NCBI GenBank assembly: GCA_017408825.1
Contig: JAFQTX010000005.1
Location: 1 to 40,252, forward strand
From: Alistipes sp.
GTDB taxonomy: Bacteria > Bacteroidota > Bacteroidia > Bacteroidales > Rikenellaceae
Length of the DNA: 40,252 nucleotides
Direction: 5' to 3'
In this document: piece by piece, positions 31,701 through 40,252 of the stretch
How positions within the stretch are numbered: position 1 is the stretch's first letter
How the letters are laid out: each line of letters begins with the position of its first letter
Made by a program: the position numbers and the translations under genes
Notes under the pieces: generated by a model
Seen by the model: only the letters and a program-made list of their open reading frames with translations
Databases searched by the model: none
Told to the model about the DNA's origin: nothing

Positions 31701-33833
31701 ATGAGAAGACTTCGAATAGTATCATACGTGCTACTTGCGCTTGTTGGCGTTGGGTGCTCCTTTACATCCTCTACAACACCCGAAGAGGCTGATAAACTTG
31801 TTATTAAGGTGTCATCGTCGGATGACGCAGAGTGGTGCGAGGGCGATGAGATAGCTGTCATTGAGTGTGGTGCAGCCTACCGCACGTCGCAGTGCATACA
31901 TGTCGAGGAGGGGGGTGATGCTACATTCACCCTCGAAGAGCCTAATGCCGAATGTGAGGAGTTTGGCTATGGAGCAATATTCCCTGCCGATGCTGTTATC
32001 GAGGATGATAGTATTGATCTGAGTAGGGTACGCCTGGTATTGCCATTGGAGCAGTCGCCCGATGGTGCGATGTTCGATATTAGTGCAGACCTGCGTGTAG
32101 CTCCTTATGTTACATACGAGGCTATGCCCCAGCCTCTTAAGTTGGAGTTTCGTAGGGTGACGGCCATGGGTGCGCTCACCATCGAGAACCTTCCAGAGGG
32201 TAGCGTGATAAACAGCGTAAAGCTCTCTGCCGAGGGGGCTACTCCATTTGCCGGTGAGCTTGTTGTAGACCTCAGCTCGGGGGCTGTTACCTATGACAAG
32301 ATGTCGTCAGAGCTAAGGCTCAGTTACAAGCAGGGTGTCTCTTCTGAGCAGATGCTCTACTTTATAACCTCACCCTCGGTTCTTAAGGCTGGTAGTCTGC
32401 TTAAGGTGGATATTGAGTGTGGTGAGCAGCACTATGAACATACACTGACACTCGATACTGATGTAGAGTTCTCCGTTACGGAACTCCCAGAGCTTGTCGT
32501 TACACTTGAGAAGGCTCCAGAGCCCGACGTCTGTACTTTCCGCCGTGTGGATAAGGTTACCTCAGGTAAGGCATATCTTATTGCTGCTGAGCATTGTGTG
32601 GCACAACCTATCGAGTATTCTAAGTATGGCTATCTTAAGAGCGTGGATGGCGATACCGACGACGATGGCGTTATCGTTTTTAGCGACTGCGCCAACGCCT
32701 TTTATATCGAGGCTAAGGATGGAGGCTATACGCTTCGTCAAGTTGTGGACAACCGCTATTTGTATCAATACAAGGATTATAACTCTGTGAATGTAGACGC
32801 AGCACCTACCGAGGGTGATGTGTGGAGTATAACTAAGAGTGGCGATGCGTTCAAAATCACCAATGTATCTAAGGGCAAGTACCTGCAGTACGACCTCTCG
32901 TATAGCTCGTTTGGTAGCTATTCAGATAGCCGTGGCACACTACCTCAGCTCTACGAGCTTGAGGGTGAGGTAATTCTCCCCGAGGAGGGTGATGACGGCG
33001 GCTACGACGGTGGTGACGATGGCAACGAAGATGATGGTGGCGGTAGTGTGGGTGATAGTACCCAGACAATCAAATATGGCCTTGAGCTACCAGCAAAGCC
33101 TGCCGATGGAGCATATCCTAATGCCAAATGGGTTGTTGTGCGATATGAAAATGAGGATAACTATACCCACTACTATGATGTCGATACATACACCTCGCTG
33201 TGGGTGGCATATCCGCTTGCTGCACGCCATATGGGCTCTATTGGTCGCCCCGATGCGTGGGACTGGAATCCATATATTAGCACCTCCGATCAGATAAACC
33301 TATGCTCACGTAGCTATGCTGGCGACTACTCACGAGGTCACCTTATCCCTAATGCCTCGCGTAATGGTATCCGAGGGATGCAGCTACAAACATTCTACGT
33401 TACCAACTCCGTTCCGCAGGTGCAGGAAGGCTTCAATGGCGGCATCTGGCAGAAACTTGAGGCAGCGTTGCAGAATATCGCTGAGAGTGAGACTATATAT
33501 ATCGTTACTGGCGTGGCATTTAATAAAATAGGCGAGAGCCGCACAATAGGCTATACCAAGGCCAAGGATGATACCAAGAGTGTGCCCGTGCCAAACTACT
33601 TCTATAAGGTTGTGCTTAAGATCAAGTGTGACGAGGAGGGTAACGTCTCAGATGCTATGACCGTTGGCTTCTGGTTTGAGAATAAGTATTATGACAACAA
33701 TACATATTCAAACTATGCCGTATCGGTAGATCAAATCGAGGAGTGGACTGGCTTCGACTACTTCCCCGCCATTGGCAATCTTCAGACCGATGCGGAGAGT
33801 AACAAGTCGTGGAGTGAGTTCAAATCATTCTAA
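31701..33833 (+). CDS. Multidomain lipoprotein with a C-terminal DNA/RNA non-specific endonuclease domain
   Basis: 710 residues with lipobox GVGC (Cys19). About 30-270 resembles a fimbrillin-like fold (LVIKVSSSDDAEWCEGDEIAV..., AYVTYE-type strands). About 280-425 is a small beta domain (DKVTSGKAYLIAAE). An Asp/Gly-rich linker follows (about 430-455), then a NUC-family nuclease domain to the end. The NUC active-site motif reads SRGHLIPNASR (Ser544, His547) instead of the usual DRGH; the metal-binding Asn is probably Asn569 in TNSVPQ. It is probably displayed outside the cell to degrade nucleic acids. Co-transcribed with the esterase gene. Activity should be checked because of the Asp-to-Ser change. 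Confidence 0.82.
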   Translation: MRRLRIVSYVLLALVGVGCSFTSSTTPEEADKLVIKVSSSDDAEWCEGDEIAVIECGAAYRTSQCIHVEEGGDATFTLEEPNAECEEFGYGAIFPADAVIEDDSIDLSRVRLVLPLEQSPDGAMFDISADLRVAPYVTYEAMPQPLKLEFRRVTAMGALTIENLPEGSVINSVKLSAEGATPFAGELVVDLSSGAVTYDKMSSELRLSYKQGVSSEQMLYFITSPSVLKAGSLLKVDIECGEQHYEHTLTLDTDVEFSVTELPELVVTLEKAPEPDVCTFRRVDKVTSGKAYLIAAEHCVAQPIEYSKYGYLKSVDGDTDDDGVIVFSDCANAFYIEAKDGGYTLRQVVDNRYLYQYKDYNSVNVDAAPTEGDVWSITKSGDAFKITNVSKGKYLQYDLSYSSFGSYSDSRGTLPQLYELEGEVILPEEGDDGGYDGGDDGNEDDGGGSVGDSTQTIKYGLELPAKPADGAYPNAKWVVVRYENEDNYTHYYDVDTYTSLWVAYPLAARHMGSIGRPDAWDWNPYISTSDQINLCSRSYAGDYSRGHLIPNASRNGIRGMQLQTFYVTNSVPQVQEGFNGGIWQKLEAALQNIAESETIYIVTGVAFNKIGESRTIGYTKAKDDTKSVPVPNYFYKVVLKIKCDEEGNVSDAMTVGFWFENKYYDNNTYSNYAVSVDQIEEWTGFDYFPAIGNLQTDAESNKSWSEFKSF

Positions 33834-33887
33834 TCACCTGTCAGAGTGGCGCTAAGCAGGTCGATTGTCAATAAGCTATAATTTGAT

Positions 33888-34101
33888 GTCAGAAGGTGGT
33901 TAGTTGTGGCCTCGATAAAGCGAAATGGCGGATGGGAGTGTTGTTGCCCAATTTGTCGTCAAAAGTAGTGAGATGTGGTGCTAAATGAAAACTCCCCGGA
34001 TGGGTTGAAATTTAGCGTCAGAGTGGTGCTAATTTGATGCCGATAAAGAGAAAAAACAAAAGAGGAATATTCGACAATTTCTTGTCAGATGTCGGTTGTA
34101 A
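33888..34101. repeat. Decayed tandem units related to the 3'-end element
   Basis: Units beginning GTCA(G/A) at about 33888, 33957, 34017 and 34085 share pieces of GTGG(T)TAG(T/A)TGTGGCCTCGATAAAG and CGGATGGG. The same pieces form the distal arm and stem of element copy 9. No gene is visible in 33834-34213. Confidence 0.5.
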
Positions 34102-34227
34102 GTTTTGCAAAATAAGTGGTTAGATGTGGCCTCGATAAAGAAATTGCCCTGGATGGGTAGTACTTGGCGTACGTCCCATTCAGGGCAATGATTAAGAGGT
34201 TGCAGATGACTGCTTATTTTGCAAAAC
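34102..34227 (-). repeat. 3'-end hairpin element, copy 9 (type B, minus orientation)
   Basis: Serves the minus-strand GGGtGRT gene. Central hairpin 34189-34143 (ATTGCCCTGAATGGG / CCCATCCAGGGCAAT as transcribed, apex GTACGCCAAGTAC); proximal hairpin GCAG-TCAT-CTGC. A perfect outer inverted repeat TTTTGCAAAATAAG / CTTATTTTGCAAAA reaches into the last codons of the gene. Confidence 0.8.
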
Positions 34228-35215
34228 TCTGCTGGATAGCTACTGCAATAGCTACTGTTGCACCCACCATTGGGTTGTTACCCATACCGAGGAAGCCCAT
34301 CATCTCAACGTGTGCTGGTACTGATGAAGAGCCTGCAAACTGTGCGTCAGAGTGCATACGACCCATTGTGTCGGTCATACCGTATGATGCTGGACCTGCA
34401 GCCATGTTATCAGGGTGCAATGTACGGCCAGTACCACCACCTGAAGCTACTGAGAAGTACTTCTTGCCTGCCAACGTACGCTCCTTCTTATAAGTACCTG
34501 CTACAGGGTGCTGGAAGCGTGTTGGGTTTGTAGAGTTACCTGTAATAGATACGTCTACATCCTCCTTCCACATGATAGCCACACCCTCACGAACGTCGTC
34601 AGCGCCGTAGCAACGTACCTTCGAGCGTAGACCGTCAGAGTATGAGATAGTCTCTACCTCCTTAACCTCGCCAGAGTAGTAGTCGAACTCGGTGCGAACA
34701 TATGTAAAGCCGTTGATACGTGAGATAATCTTAGCAGCATCCTTACCCAGACCGTTAAGGATTACGCGCAATGGGTTCTTACGTACACGGTTAGCCATCT
34801 CAGCGATCTTGATAGCACCCTCAGCAGCTGCGAATGACTCGTGACCAGCGAGGAATGCGAAACACTGAGTCTCCTCACGCAAAAGACGTGCTGCGAGGTT
34901 ACCGTGGCCGATACCCACCTTACGATCCTCGGCTACTGAGCCGTTGATACAGAATGCCTGAAGACCCTCACCGATAGCCTCGGCAGCGTCAGCAGCGTTG
35001 GTGCAGCCCTTCTTGATTGCGATAGCGGCGCCTACGACGTAAGCCCACTTAGCGTTCTCGAAGCATATAGGCTGAGTCTCCTCACACATCTTGTAAGGAT
35101 CGATGCCCTTCTCGTCGCAGATAGCCTTAGCCTCCTCTACCGACTTGATACCATATTGTGCAAGCACAGCGTTAATTTTCTCGATTCTGCGCTCGTAGCT
35201 CTCAAATAATGCCAT
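34214..35215 (-). CDS. GGGtGRT protein
   Basis: 333 residues with the family's name-giving motif SGGGTGRTLHPDNMAAGP (GGGTGRT at 259-265). The family is found in Bacteroidetes and anaerobic Firmicutes, nearly always beside a NifU-like scaffold gene, as here. The protein is cytoplasmic with a long helical N-terminal half; its biochemical role is unknown, but a link to Fe-S cluster or metal cofactor handling is suggested by the constant partner. It lies 44 bases after the NifU-like gene in the same transcript and ends inside element copy 9. Confidence 0.9.
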   Translation of the reverse strand: MALFESYERRIEKINAVLAQYGIKSVEEAKAICDEKGIDPYKMCEETQPICFENAKWAYVVGAAIAIKKGCTNAADAAEAIGEGLQAFCINGSVAEDRKVGIGHGNLAARLLREETQCFAFLAGHESFAAAEGAIKIAEMANRVRKNPLRVILNGLGKDAAKIISRINGFTYVRTEFDYYSGEVKEVETISYSDGLRSKVRCYGADDVREGVAIMWKEDVDVSITGNSTNPTRFQHPVAGTYKKERTLAGKKYFSVASGGGTGRTLHPDNMAAGPASYGMTDTMGRMHSDAQFAGSSSVPAHVEMMGFLGMGNNPMVGATVAIAVAIQQSFAK

Positions 35216-35259
35216 AATTTTCCTAAAATTTAATGGTTAATAACTCTCGAACGCCCTCG

Positions 35260-35952
35260 TTACTCGTGACGTGGATCGATATACTTAACAGCATCCTTGA
35301 AGCGGCCATATGAGCCCTTAGCCTTCTCCAATGCCTCTGCTGGCTCAATGCCCTTCTTGATGAAGTCCATCATCTTGCCGAGGTGTACGAACTCGTAGCC
35401 GATAACCTCGTCGTTAGCGTCGAGCGCCATGCGTGTGCAGTAGCCCTCGGCCATCTCGAGGTAGCGAGTACCCTTAGCGTTAGTACCGAACATTGTACCT
35501 ACCTGTGAGCGAAGACCCTTACCGAGGTCCTCGAGTGATGCGCCGATAACGAGGCCACCCTCAGAGAATGCTGACTGTGTACGGCCGTAAACGATCTGCT
35601 TGAAAAGCTCACGCATAGCTGTGTTGATAGCATCGCAAACAAGGTCGGTGTTCAACGCCTCAAGAATGGTCTTGCCTGGGAGGATCTCAGATGCCATAGC
35701 CGCTGAGTGTGTCATGCCTGAGCAGCCGATGGTCTCTACCAAGGCCTCCTCGATGATACCATTCTTCACGTTGAGAGTTAGCTTACAAGCACCCTGCTGA
35801 GGAGCGCACCAGCCAATACCGTGAGTAAGACCAGAGATATCCTTTATCTCCTTGGCACGTACCCATTTGCCCTCCTCTGGGATAGGTGCAGACTCGTGGT
35901 TAGCACCCTTCTTCACGCAGCACATCTGCTGCACTTCGTGTGAGTAAATCAT
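35260..35952 (-). CDS. NifU-like iron-sulfur cluster scaffold protein
   Basis: 230 residues. The N-terminal half resembles NifU/IscU scaffolds: KLTLNVKNGIIEEALVETIGCSGM with Cys77, plus Cys49 and Cys56 (GWCAPQQGAC) as further possible cluster ligands and a Cys11-Cys12 pair near the start. The C-terminal half (FVHLGKMMDFIKKGIEP...) is specific to the subgroup paired with GGGtGRT proteins. First gene of this two-gene operon, with a strong promoter 65 bases upstream. Confidence 0.88.
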   Translation of the reverse strand: MIYSHEVQQMCCVKKGANHESAPIPEEGKWVRAKEIKDISGLTHGIGWCAPQQGACKLTLNVKNGIIEEALVETIGCSGMTHSAAMASEILPGKTILEALNTDLVCDAINTAMRELFKQIVYGRTQSAFSEGGLVIGASLEDLGKGLRSQVGTMFGTNAKGTRYLEMAEGYCTRMALDANDEVIGYEFVHLGKMMDFIKKGIEPAEALEKAKGSYGRFKDAVKYIDPRHE

Positions 35953-36016
35953 AGTCTTAATTGCTTTTTAGTTATTGTATTTTATTATGTTATCTGTTCG
36001 TTAGCACAAATCGTGA

Positions 36017-36048
36017 CAAAGGTACGAAATTAAAACGGATTTGTCAAA
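36017..36048 (-). promoter_or_regulatory. Promoter of the NifU-like/GGGtGRT operon
   Basis: Minus-strand TTTG (36048-36045), exactly 20 bases, TACCTTTG (36024-36017): a full consensus match. Confidence 0.85.
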
Positions 36049-36161
36049 CCTAATTACTAAATTTTTTAATAAACGAGCTATGGCGCATCTGCGTGTATTG
36101 AGATGTGGTTTTGTTGTGTGGTGCTAAAGGGTAGTTGAAAGGGTTGTAGAAAGGGTTGTTC

Positions 36162-36335
36162 GCAAGCTAACGCTTGCTAAAGGGTAGTTCGCAAACAAGT
36201 TTGCTAAAGGGTTTTTAGTGCATTTCCCCTTTAGCCCGCCACGGCGGGCGCACTACTCTTAAGCAAGCGTTAGCTTGCGCTCTACCCTTTAGCTCGCCAA
36301 CGGCGAGCGCACTACTCTTTAGTGCCGACAGGCAC
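36162..36335. repeat. Array of six short hairpins with palindromic spacers
   Basis: Perfect hairpins: GCAAGC-TAAC-GCTTGC (36162-36177), GCAAAC-AA-GTTTGC (36191-36204), GCCCGCC-AC-GGCGGGC (36234-36249), GCAAGC-GTTA-GCTTGC (36263-36278), GCTCGCC-AAC-GGCGAGC (36292-36308) and GTGCC-GACA-GGCAC (36322-36335). The first and fourth are exact reverse complements. Spacers are forms of TAAAGGGTAGTT before the centre and its complement after it. No gene is present in 35953-36423. Confidence 0.9.
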
Positions 36336-36368
36336 AAACTACCCTTCGAACCACCCATAAACAAAAAA

Positions 36369-36394
36369 AGCAGCACCCCGCGAGGAGTGCTGCT
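36369..36394 (-). terminator. Terminator of the large GLUG/beta-helix gene
   Basis: An 8-bp stem AGCAGCAC/GTGCTGCT around a GC-rich loop, followed on the minus strand by T7 (A-run 36363-36369). Confidence 0.85.
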
Positions 36395-36423
36395 TGGTAT
36401 TTCGGCCTAATGACCGAGCGTTA

Positions 36424-39400
36424 TTACTTTATAGTAACCTTTTCAGTGTTAGTTACAAGCTCGGCAATGTTCGCAGCTGTAAGAGCTACACCATCAAGAG
36501 TACAGTTCTCGAATGTAACATCAGCACGTGGATCCAATCTGAAACCAGCCTCAAACTCGCAACCTACGAACTCGGTAGGAGCGTATGGACGGCAGTATGA
36601 GTAGCCATTGCCATAGCCAAAGTAGCAGTCAGTGAACTTAGCATTACCCAATGTAGCGGCGTATGAAGTCCAACCCTTGAATGTAGAGTTAGTTGCCTCA
36701 AGGCCATTATTTGTTCCCTGGTCGCAGCTGATAGTATAAGTAGTGCCATCGATAATCACATTATCAAGGTAAACCTTGCTGCAGTTTTCGCTATTGTGGT
36801 TTATGAAGATGCCTCGGAATGAACCTGTAACAGTGATATTCTTAATCATACCACCCGTAGTGCTAATACCTGAATCCCAAGTGCCACCAGCACCCTTGAT
36901 GTCAAGGATATGACCTCCACCATCAATAGTTTGACCATTCTTAACATTAATACCAGTAGTACCATATGCATTGCTCATGCCAGCGGGTTCTATCTTAACA
37001 TCATCCTCCAAGAGAACGCTCTCGCCATTCTCAAGTGCCTCTACCAAAGCATCAGCTGTGGCCACCGATGTAGGCGTGAAACATACGCCATCCACAAATA
37101 CCTGGTCGCCCTCAGTAGCATGACCAAAGATTGTTGATGACACCTCACCAAGAACTGTGGTGCTCTCAACTGAGCAACCATTGATATATACGGTTAAGCT
37201 ACCGTTATATACAGCTCCAAGAACAGCACCGAACATCTTATCAAAGTCGCCACCAAATGAGCCATTCTTTACGATTGAGCAATTTTTAACTGAGCAATTC
37301 TCGATTGTGCGCTCACCGCTGTTAAGGGCGATACCTGCAATTGCACCAACGGCAGCATAACCCTTGATTGTAGTGCCCTCTACCGAGCAACCGCTAATCT
37401 TACCATTATTAAGTTGACCAACAAGACCACCAATAGTCCAGTTATTACACTCTACTGATGAGCTCTTAACGTGGCAGTTCTCAACAAGACCATCATTCAA
37501 ACGACCAATCAAAGCACCGATAAACTTAGGTGCGCCTGAGATTGATACGTTCTCAACGGTAAGGTTCTTAACAGTACCCTTAACGTTACCGAACAAACCA
37601 TACGATGACTTGTTTTCATCATCACGGTCAGTCTTCTTGGTAATTTTAACATTCTTTACAGTGTACCCCTTACCATCAAATACACCGTGCCACTCTGTGC
37701 GCTGTGATCGGTCATCTCCGATAGGAATCCACTCCTCGTTATTAAGGTCGATATCATTTGATAGCTCAACAACTGCCTCATCAAAGATTGTTGCAGTATA
37801 TGGAGTAGTAGCATTAACTACATCAGCTACCCACTTCAAACCAGCTGCATTAGTGATGTAATATTTATTATTAGCCTCATCGAAGTATGCACCATCATTC
37901 ATCTTCTCGTAGCCAGCATACAATGGGTGGGCGATAGTCTCACCAGCAACTGTAAATGTTACAGCAACACCATTGAACTCACGAGCAGGATCCACAACAC
38001 CGTAACCAACTGGCATTGCGGCAGTGTACTTATCGCGTGAGCCACCATCAGTAGCATTGATAGTAGATGCAGCATCAATAGAACCAGTAAGGGCTGCTGA
38101 GTGATAACCAGTACCGATACCAGCACCATACTGACCACCCTTAACGGTGATGTTAGAGTTAGTAATAACGATGTTGTTTACAGCGTTAGAGTCGTTTGCC
38201 GAGCAGTGAGTGTCGTAACCAGCACCGATACCAGCAGCAAACTGACCACCTACGGCGTTGGTAATAGTAGAGCCCTCGATGTTGATATTGATGTTGTGCT
38301 TGGTAGCGTTGCTTGAGTAGCGTGAACCACCGATAGCAGCCGATGCGTTACCACCAAAGATATCACCAAGAATAGAGTTCTTGATGGTAATATCAGTAGA
38401 CTGCCAGTAGCGGTTACCGATAGCGGCAGCCTTGCTACCACCCTCAGCCTTCTTAATCTCTACGTTTTCAAGAACAATCTTAGCACCACCAATAGCAGAG
38501 TAGCCCTCTGGCTCAGACTTGCCATAGTTAAGATCCTTTATGAACAAAGGCTGAATTGGCCAACCGCAGATATAGTCGATAGTAGTGTTCTTGATGGTCA
38601 CCTCAGCACCGATGCCACCAATACCGAAACCACCATTAGCAACCACATTGAGGTTACCAAACTTATCTGCTGAACGAGTCTCGGCAACACCCTCGATAGT
38701 GAGCTTTGATGAATCAGGAACTGCTATACCAGCAGTCTTACCATTAAGTTTAACGTCACCTGCGACAAAGATTGTCACCTCAGCATCTTCAGCAATAGCG
38801 ATAGCCGCACCACTATCAGTTGTAATATTTACACTCTTAAGATCGTATGTACCGGCCTTAAGTGTTAAGGTATTTGTCAAATTAGCATCAACGAAAGCTA
38901 TCACGTTGTTCTGCTCAATGAAAGTGAACGAAGTAACATCTGTATCAGTCTCGTAGATGTAAAGACCCTGGTCACCAGCCTGGCAGTTAGTGAATGTAGA
39001 GTTCTTAATCTCAATCTTAGTAGCTGCATTTACAGTACCGATAGCCATACCTGGCTTCTTAGAAAGGTTGTTGAACAAACAGTTGTCTACCTCAACCTCA
39101 GTAACCTCTGAACCGTAAGCCTCATGAACCTTGATACCACGGTAACCCTCGAAAGTACACTCATTGAAGTATGCGTTATCGCCTGATACCCATACGTCGT
39201 ACTGGTTAGCATCACCAGAGTTGAACTTACAGCCAGTGAACTTAGCGTTAGCACCAGTATCGTTGTTTGCTGTGCCACCACACATCATAACCGCATTCTT
39301 GAACTCACAGTTGATGAACTCAAGCTCGCCAGCGAACTCCAAGTAACCAAGCTCCCAAGCGCCCTCATTGTATGATACTGACTCATCAACGAATACTACA

Positions 39401-40251
39401 TCCTGGAAGATAAGTTTACCATCGTTAGCCATACGGATAGGACCAACACCCTTACCTGTAGCTGTGAATGTGCGACCATTACCATAGATAGTAAGGCTCT
39501 TAGTCTTTGCATCAGCGCCGATAAGTGGAGTAGAACCATGTGAAGCACCAGTCTCCCACTCTACATCACCTGTAAGCTCAATAGCAGCATACTCCTTCTT
39601 AGCAGCCTCCTCAAGAGCCTTCAAGAATGAAGCCTGGTCAGCAACCTCGTCAGTCTCAATGATGTTCTCACCAGCGAAGTTATCGTCGATGCGAACCTCG
39701 ATCTCGGTAGCAGTAGTAAGCACGTTACCGATAACAGTAGTTAGCTTGTTACGCTCAACAGGAATATCAGTAGTGAAAGCAGTAGTCTTAATCTCGCCAC
39801 CCTTGCCATCGTTCACAGTCATAGTGAAGTGGATAGGAGTCTGAGGATAAGTGCCATCAGTCTGAGCATTCTGGCCAAGGATGTAGTCAGTGAAGAGCGT
39901 GATGTGAGTGTTGCGTACAGTGCCGTTTACAGCAGGAGCAGTCTCAGCATCGTAACCTACGTTGTAGTAGTGGCTACCCATGTTGTCACGAACGTTCTCT
40001 ACGAAAGTTGTAGTGAACTGCTTAACAGTGTACTCACCCTTGATGTCACCAGTTACAGCGTCGAACTTGTTAGGGTTGAATGACTCATACTCAACAACAA
40101 CGCTCTTAGGGTGAACATTTAGGTTAAGCTCAGCAAGGTCAGTAGCAACGACACGAAGCTTACCATAAGGACGCTTCAAGACGATGTCCTGCGCAGCAGA
40201 GTTTGTCACCTTGATGTCCTTAGTAGCGAAGTAAGAGTCCGCTACCTCATC
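36424..40251 (-). CDS. Very large surface protein: fimbrillin/DUF6562-like N-terminus, right-handed beta-helix and GLUG repeats (5' end outside window)
   Basis: 1275 residues are visible; the frame is open to the window edge, so the true start is missing. The first 190 or so residues match the fimbrillin-type DUF6562 domain (LKRPYGKLRVVATDL ... VERNKLTTVIGNVLTT ... EVRIDDNF). A long right-handed beta-helix follows, with many Asn/Cys-containing rungs (FINCEFKN, FTGCKFNSG, IEIKNSTFTNC, NITIKNSILGDIFGG). Residues about 785-1010 carry GLUG-like repeats (YGLFGNVKGTVKNLTVENVSI, IGGLVGQLNNGKISGCSVEG), then another helix region to the end. No sorting domain is seen at the C-terminus. A cell-surface adhesin or carbohydrate-binding role is likely. 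Downstream is a terminator. Confidence 0.82.
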   Translation of the reverse strand, partial: DEVADSYFATKDIKVTNSAAQDIVLKRPYGKLRVVATDLAELNLNVHPKSVVVEYESFNPNKFDAVTGDIKGEYTVKQFTTTFVENVRDNMGSHYYNVGYDAETAPAVNGTVRNTHITLFTDYILGQNAQTDGTYPQTPIHFTMTVNDGKGGEIKTTAFTTDIPVERNKLTTVIGNVLTTATEIEVRIDDNFAGENIIETDEVADQASFLKALEEAAKKEYAAIELTGDVEWETGASHGSTPLIGADAKTKSLTIYGNGRTFTATGKGVGPIRMANDGKLIFQDVVFVDESVSYNEGAWELGYLEFAGELEFINCEFKNAVMMCGGTANNDTGANAKFTGCKFNSGDANQYDVWVSGDNAYFNECTFEGYRGIKVHEAYGSEVTEVEVDNCLFNNLSKKPGMAIGTVNAATKIEIKNSTFTNCQAGDQGLYIYETDTDVTSFTFIEQNNVIAFVDANLTNTLTLKAGTYDLKSVNITTDSGAAIAIAEDAEVTIFVAGDVKLNGKTAGIAVPDSSKLTIEGVAETRSADKFGNLNVVANGGFGIGGIGAEVTIKNTTIDYICGWPIQPLFIKDLNYGKSEPEGYSAIGGAKIVLENVEIKKAEGGSKAAAIGNRYWQSTDITIKNSILGDIFGGNASAAIGGSRYSSNATKHNININIEGSTITNAVGGQFAAGIGAGYDTHCSANDSNAVNNIVITNSNITVKGGQYGAGIGTGYHSAALTGSIDAASTINATDGGSRDKYTAAMPVGYGVVDPAREFNGVAVTFTVAGETIAHPLYAGYEKMNDGAYFDEANNKYYITNAAGLKWVADVVNATTPYTATIFDEAVVELSNDIDLNNEEWIPIGDDRSQRTEWHGVFDGKGYTVKNVKITKKTDRDDENKSSYGLFGNVKGTVKNLTVENVSISGAPKFIGALIGRLNDGLVENCHVKSSSVECNNWTIGGLVGQLNNGKISGCSVEGTTIKGYAAVGAIAGIALNSGERTIENCSVKNCSIVKNGSFGGDFDKMFGAVLGAVYNGSLTVYINGCSVESTTVLGEVSSTIFGHATEGDQVFVDGVCFTPTSVATADALVEALENGESVLLEDDVKIEPAGMSNAYGTTGINVKNGQTIDGGGHILDIKGAGGTWDSGISTTGGMIKNITVTGSFRGIFINHNSENCSKVYLDNVIIDGTTYTISCDQGTNNGLEATNSTFKGWTSYAATLGNAKFTDCYFGYGNGYSYCRPYAPTEFVGCEFEAGFRLDPRADVTFENCTLDGVALTAANIAELVTNTEKVTIK

Positions 40252-40252
40252 G

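Noticed and set aside
36162-36335. CRISPR array
   Set aside because: Hairpins differ in sequence, spacers are the repeated part and are mirrored, and no cas genes are near.

Overview
The window looks like the chromosome of an anaerobic gut-type member of Bacteroidales. The evidence is the promoter style (a TTTG box, 19-21 bases, then TAnnTTTG), a Bacteroidetes-type nqrABCDEF operon, a one-polypeptide pyruvate:ferredoxin oxidoreductase, a PPi-type phosphofructokinase, a DUF4834 protein, BACON, fimbrillin-like and GLUG surface proteins, and the GGGtGRT/NifU-like gene pair. A Rikenellaceae (Alistipes-like) host is possible, but nothing here fixes the genus.

Positions 1-4960 are accessory DNA that is visibly more AT-rich than the rest. 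They hold the C-terminal end of a probable mobilisation relaxase, a strong terminator, a hairpin-rich spacer, then a tight four-gene run: lipoprotein, secreted protein, small membrane protein, and a helicase IV-like protein with its own membrane anchor. A strong promoter reading only a 25-codon ORF and three 87-bp tandem repeats (4982-5240) separate this from the core chromosome.

Positions 5300-31700 are mostly core metabolism: Na+-pumping NADH:quinone reductase (5439-11208), a C11 peptidase lipoprotein and a divergent BACON lipoprotein (11847-14665), pyruvate:ferredoxin oxidoreductase (15186-18704), PPi-phosphofructokinase (minus, 19228-20460), a short orphan TonB-plug protein, a methionine operon metY-metX-hom (minus, 25047-21549) with a 240-nt leader encoding a Met-rich peptide, a DUF4834 gene followed by an Mla-type ABC permease/ATPase pair, GAPDH, and a hydrolase/phosphodiesterase pair. 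Together they give glycolysis with PPi-PFK and GAPDH, pyruvate oxidation to reduced ferredoxin, NADH-driven Na+ export, and direct-sulfhydrylation methionine synthesis.

Positions 30512-40252 carry surface and secreted functions (a CE1-like esterase, a NUC-type nuclease lipoprotein, a giant GLUG/beta-helix protein running off the window) around an Fe-S-related GGGtGRT operon.

The most unusual signal is in the spacers. At least eight full copies and one deleted copy of a roughly 125-130-bp element sit immediately after stop codons of highly expressed genes. Each has a central hairpin whose apex is conserved (GTACG...AGTAC) while the outer stem sequence differs but still pairs. Several are followed by minisatellites that all have a 9-bp period, often as opposed complementary arrays. 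A separate six-hairpin array lies at 36162-36335. Structured leaders precede metY and the pyruvate oxidoreductase gene.
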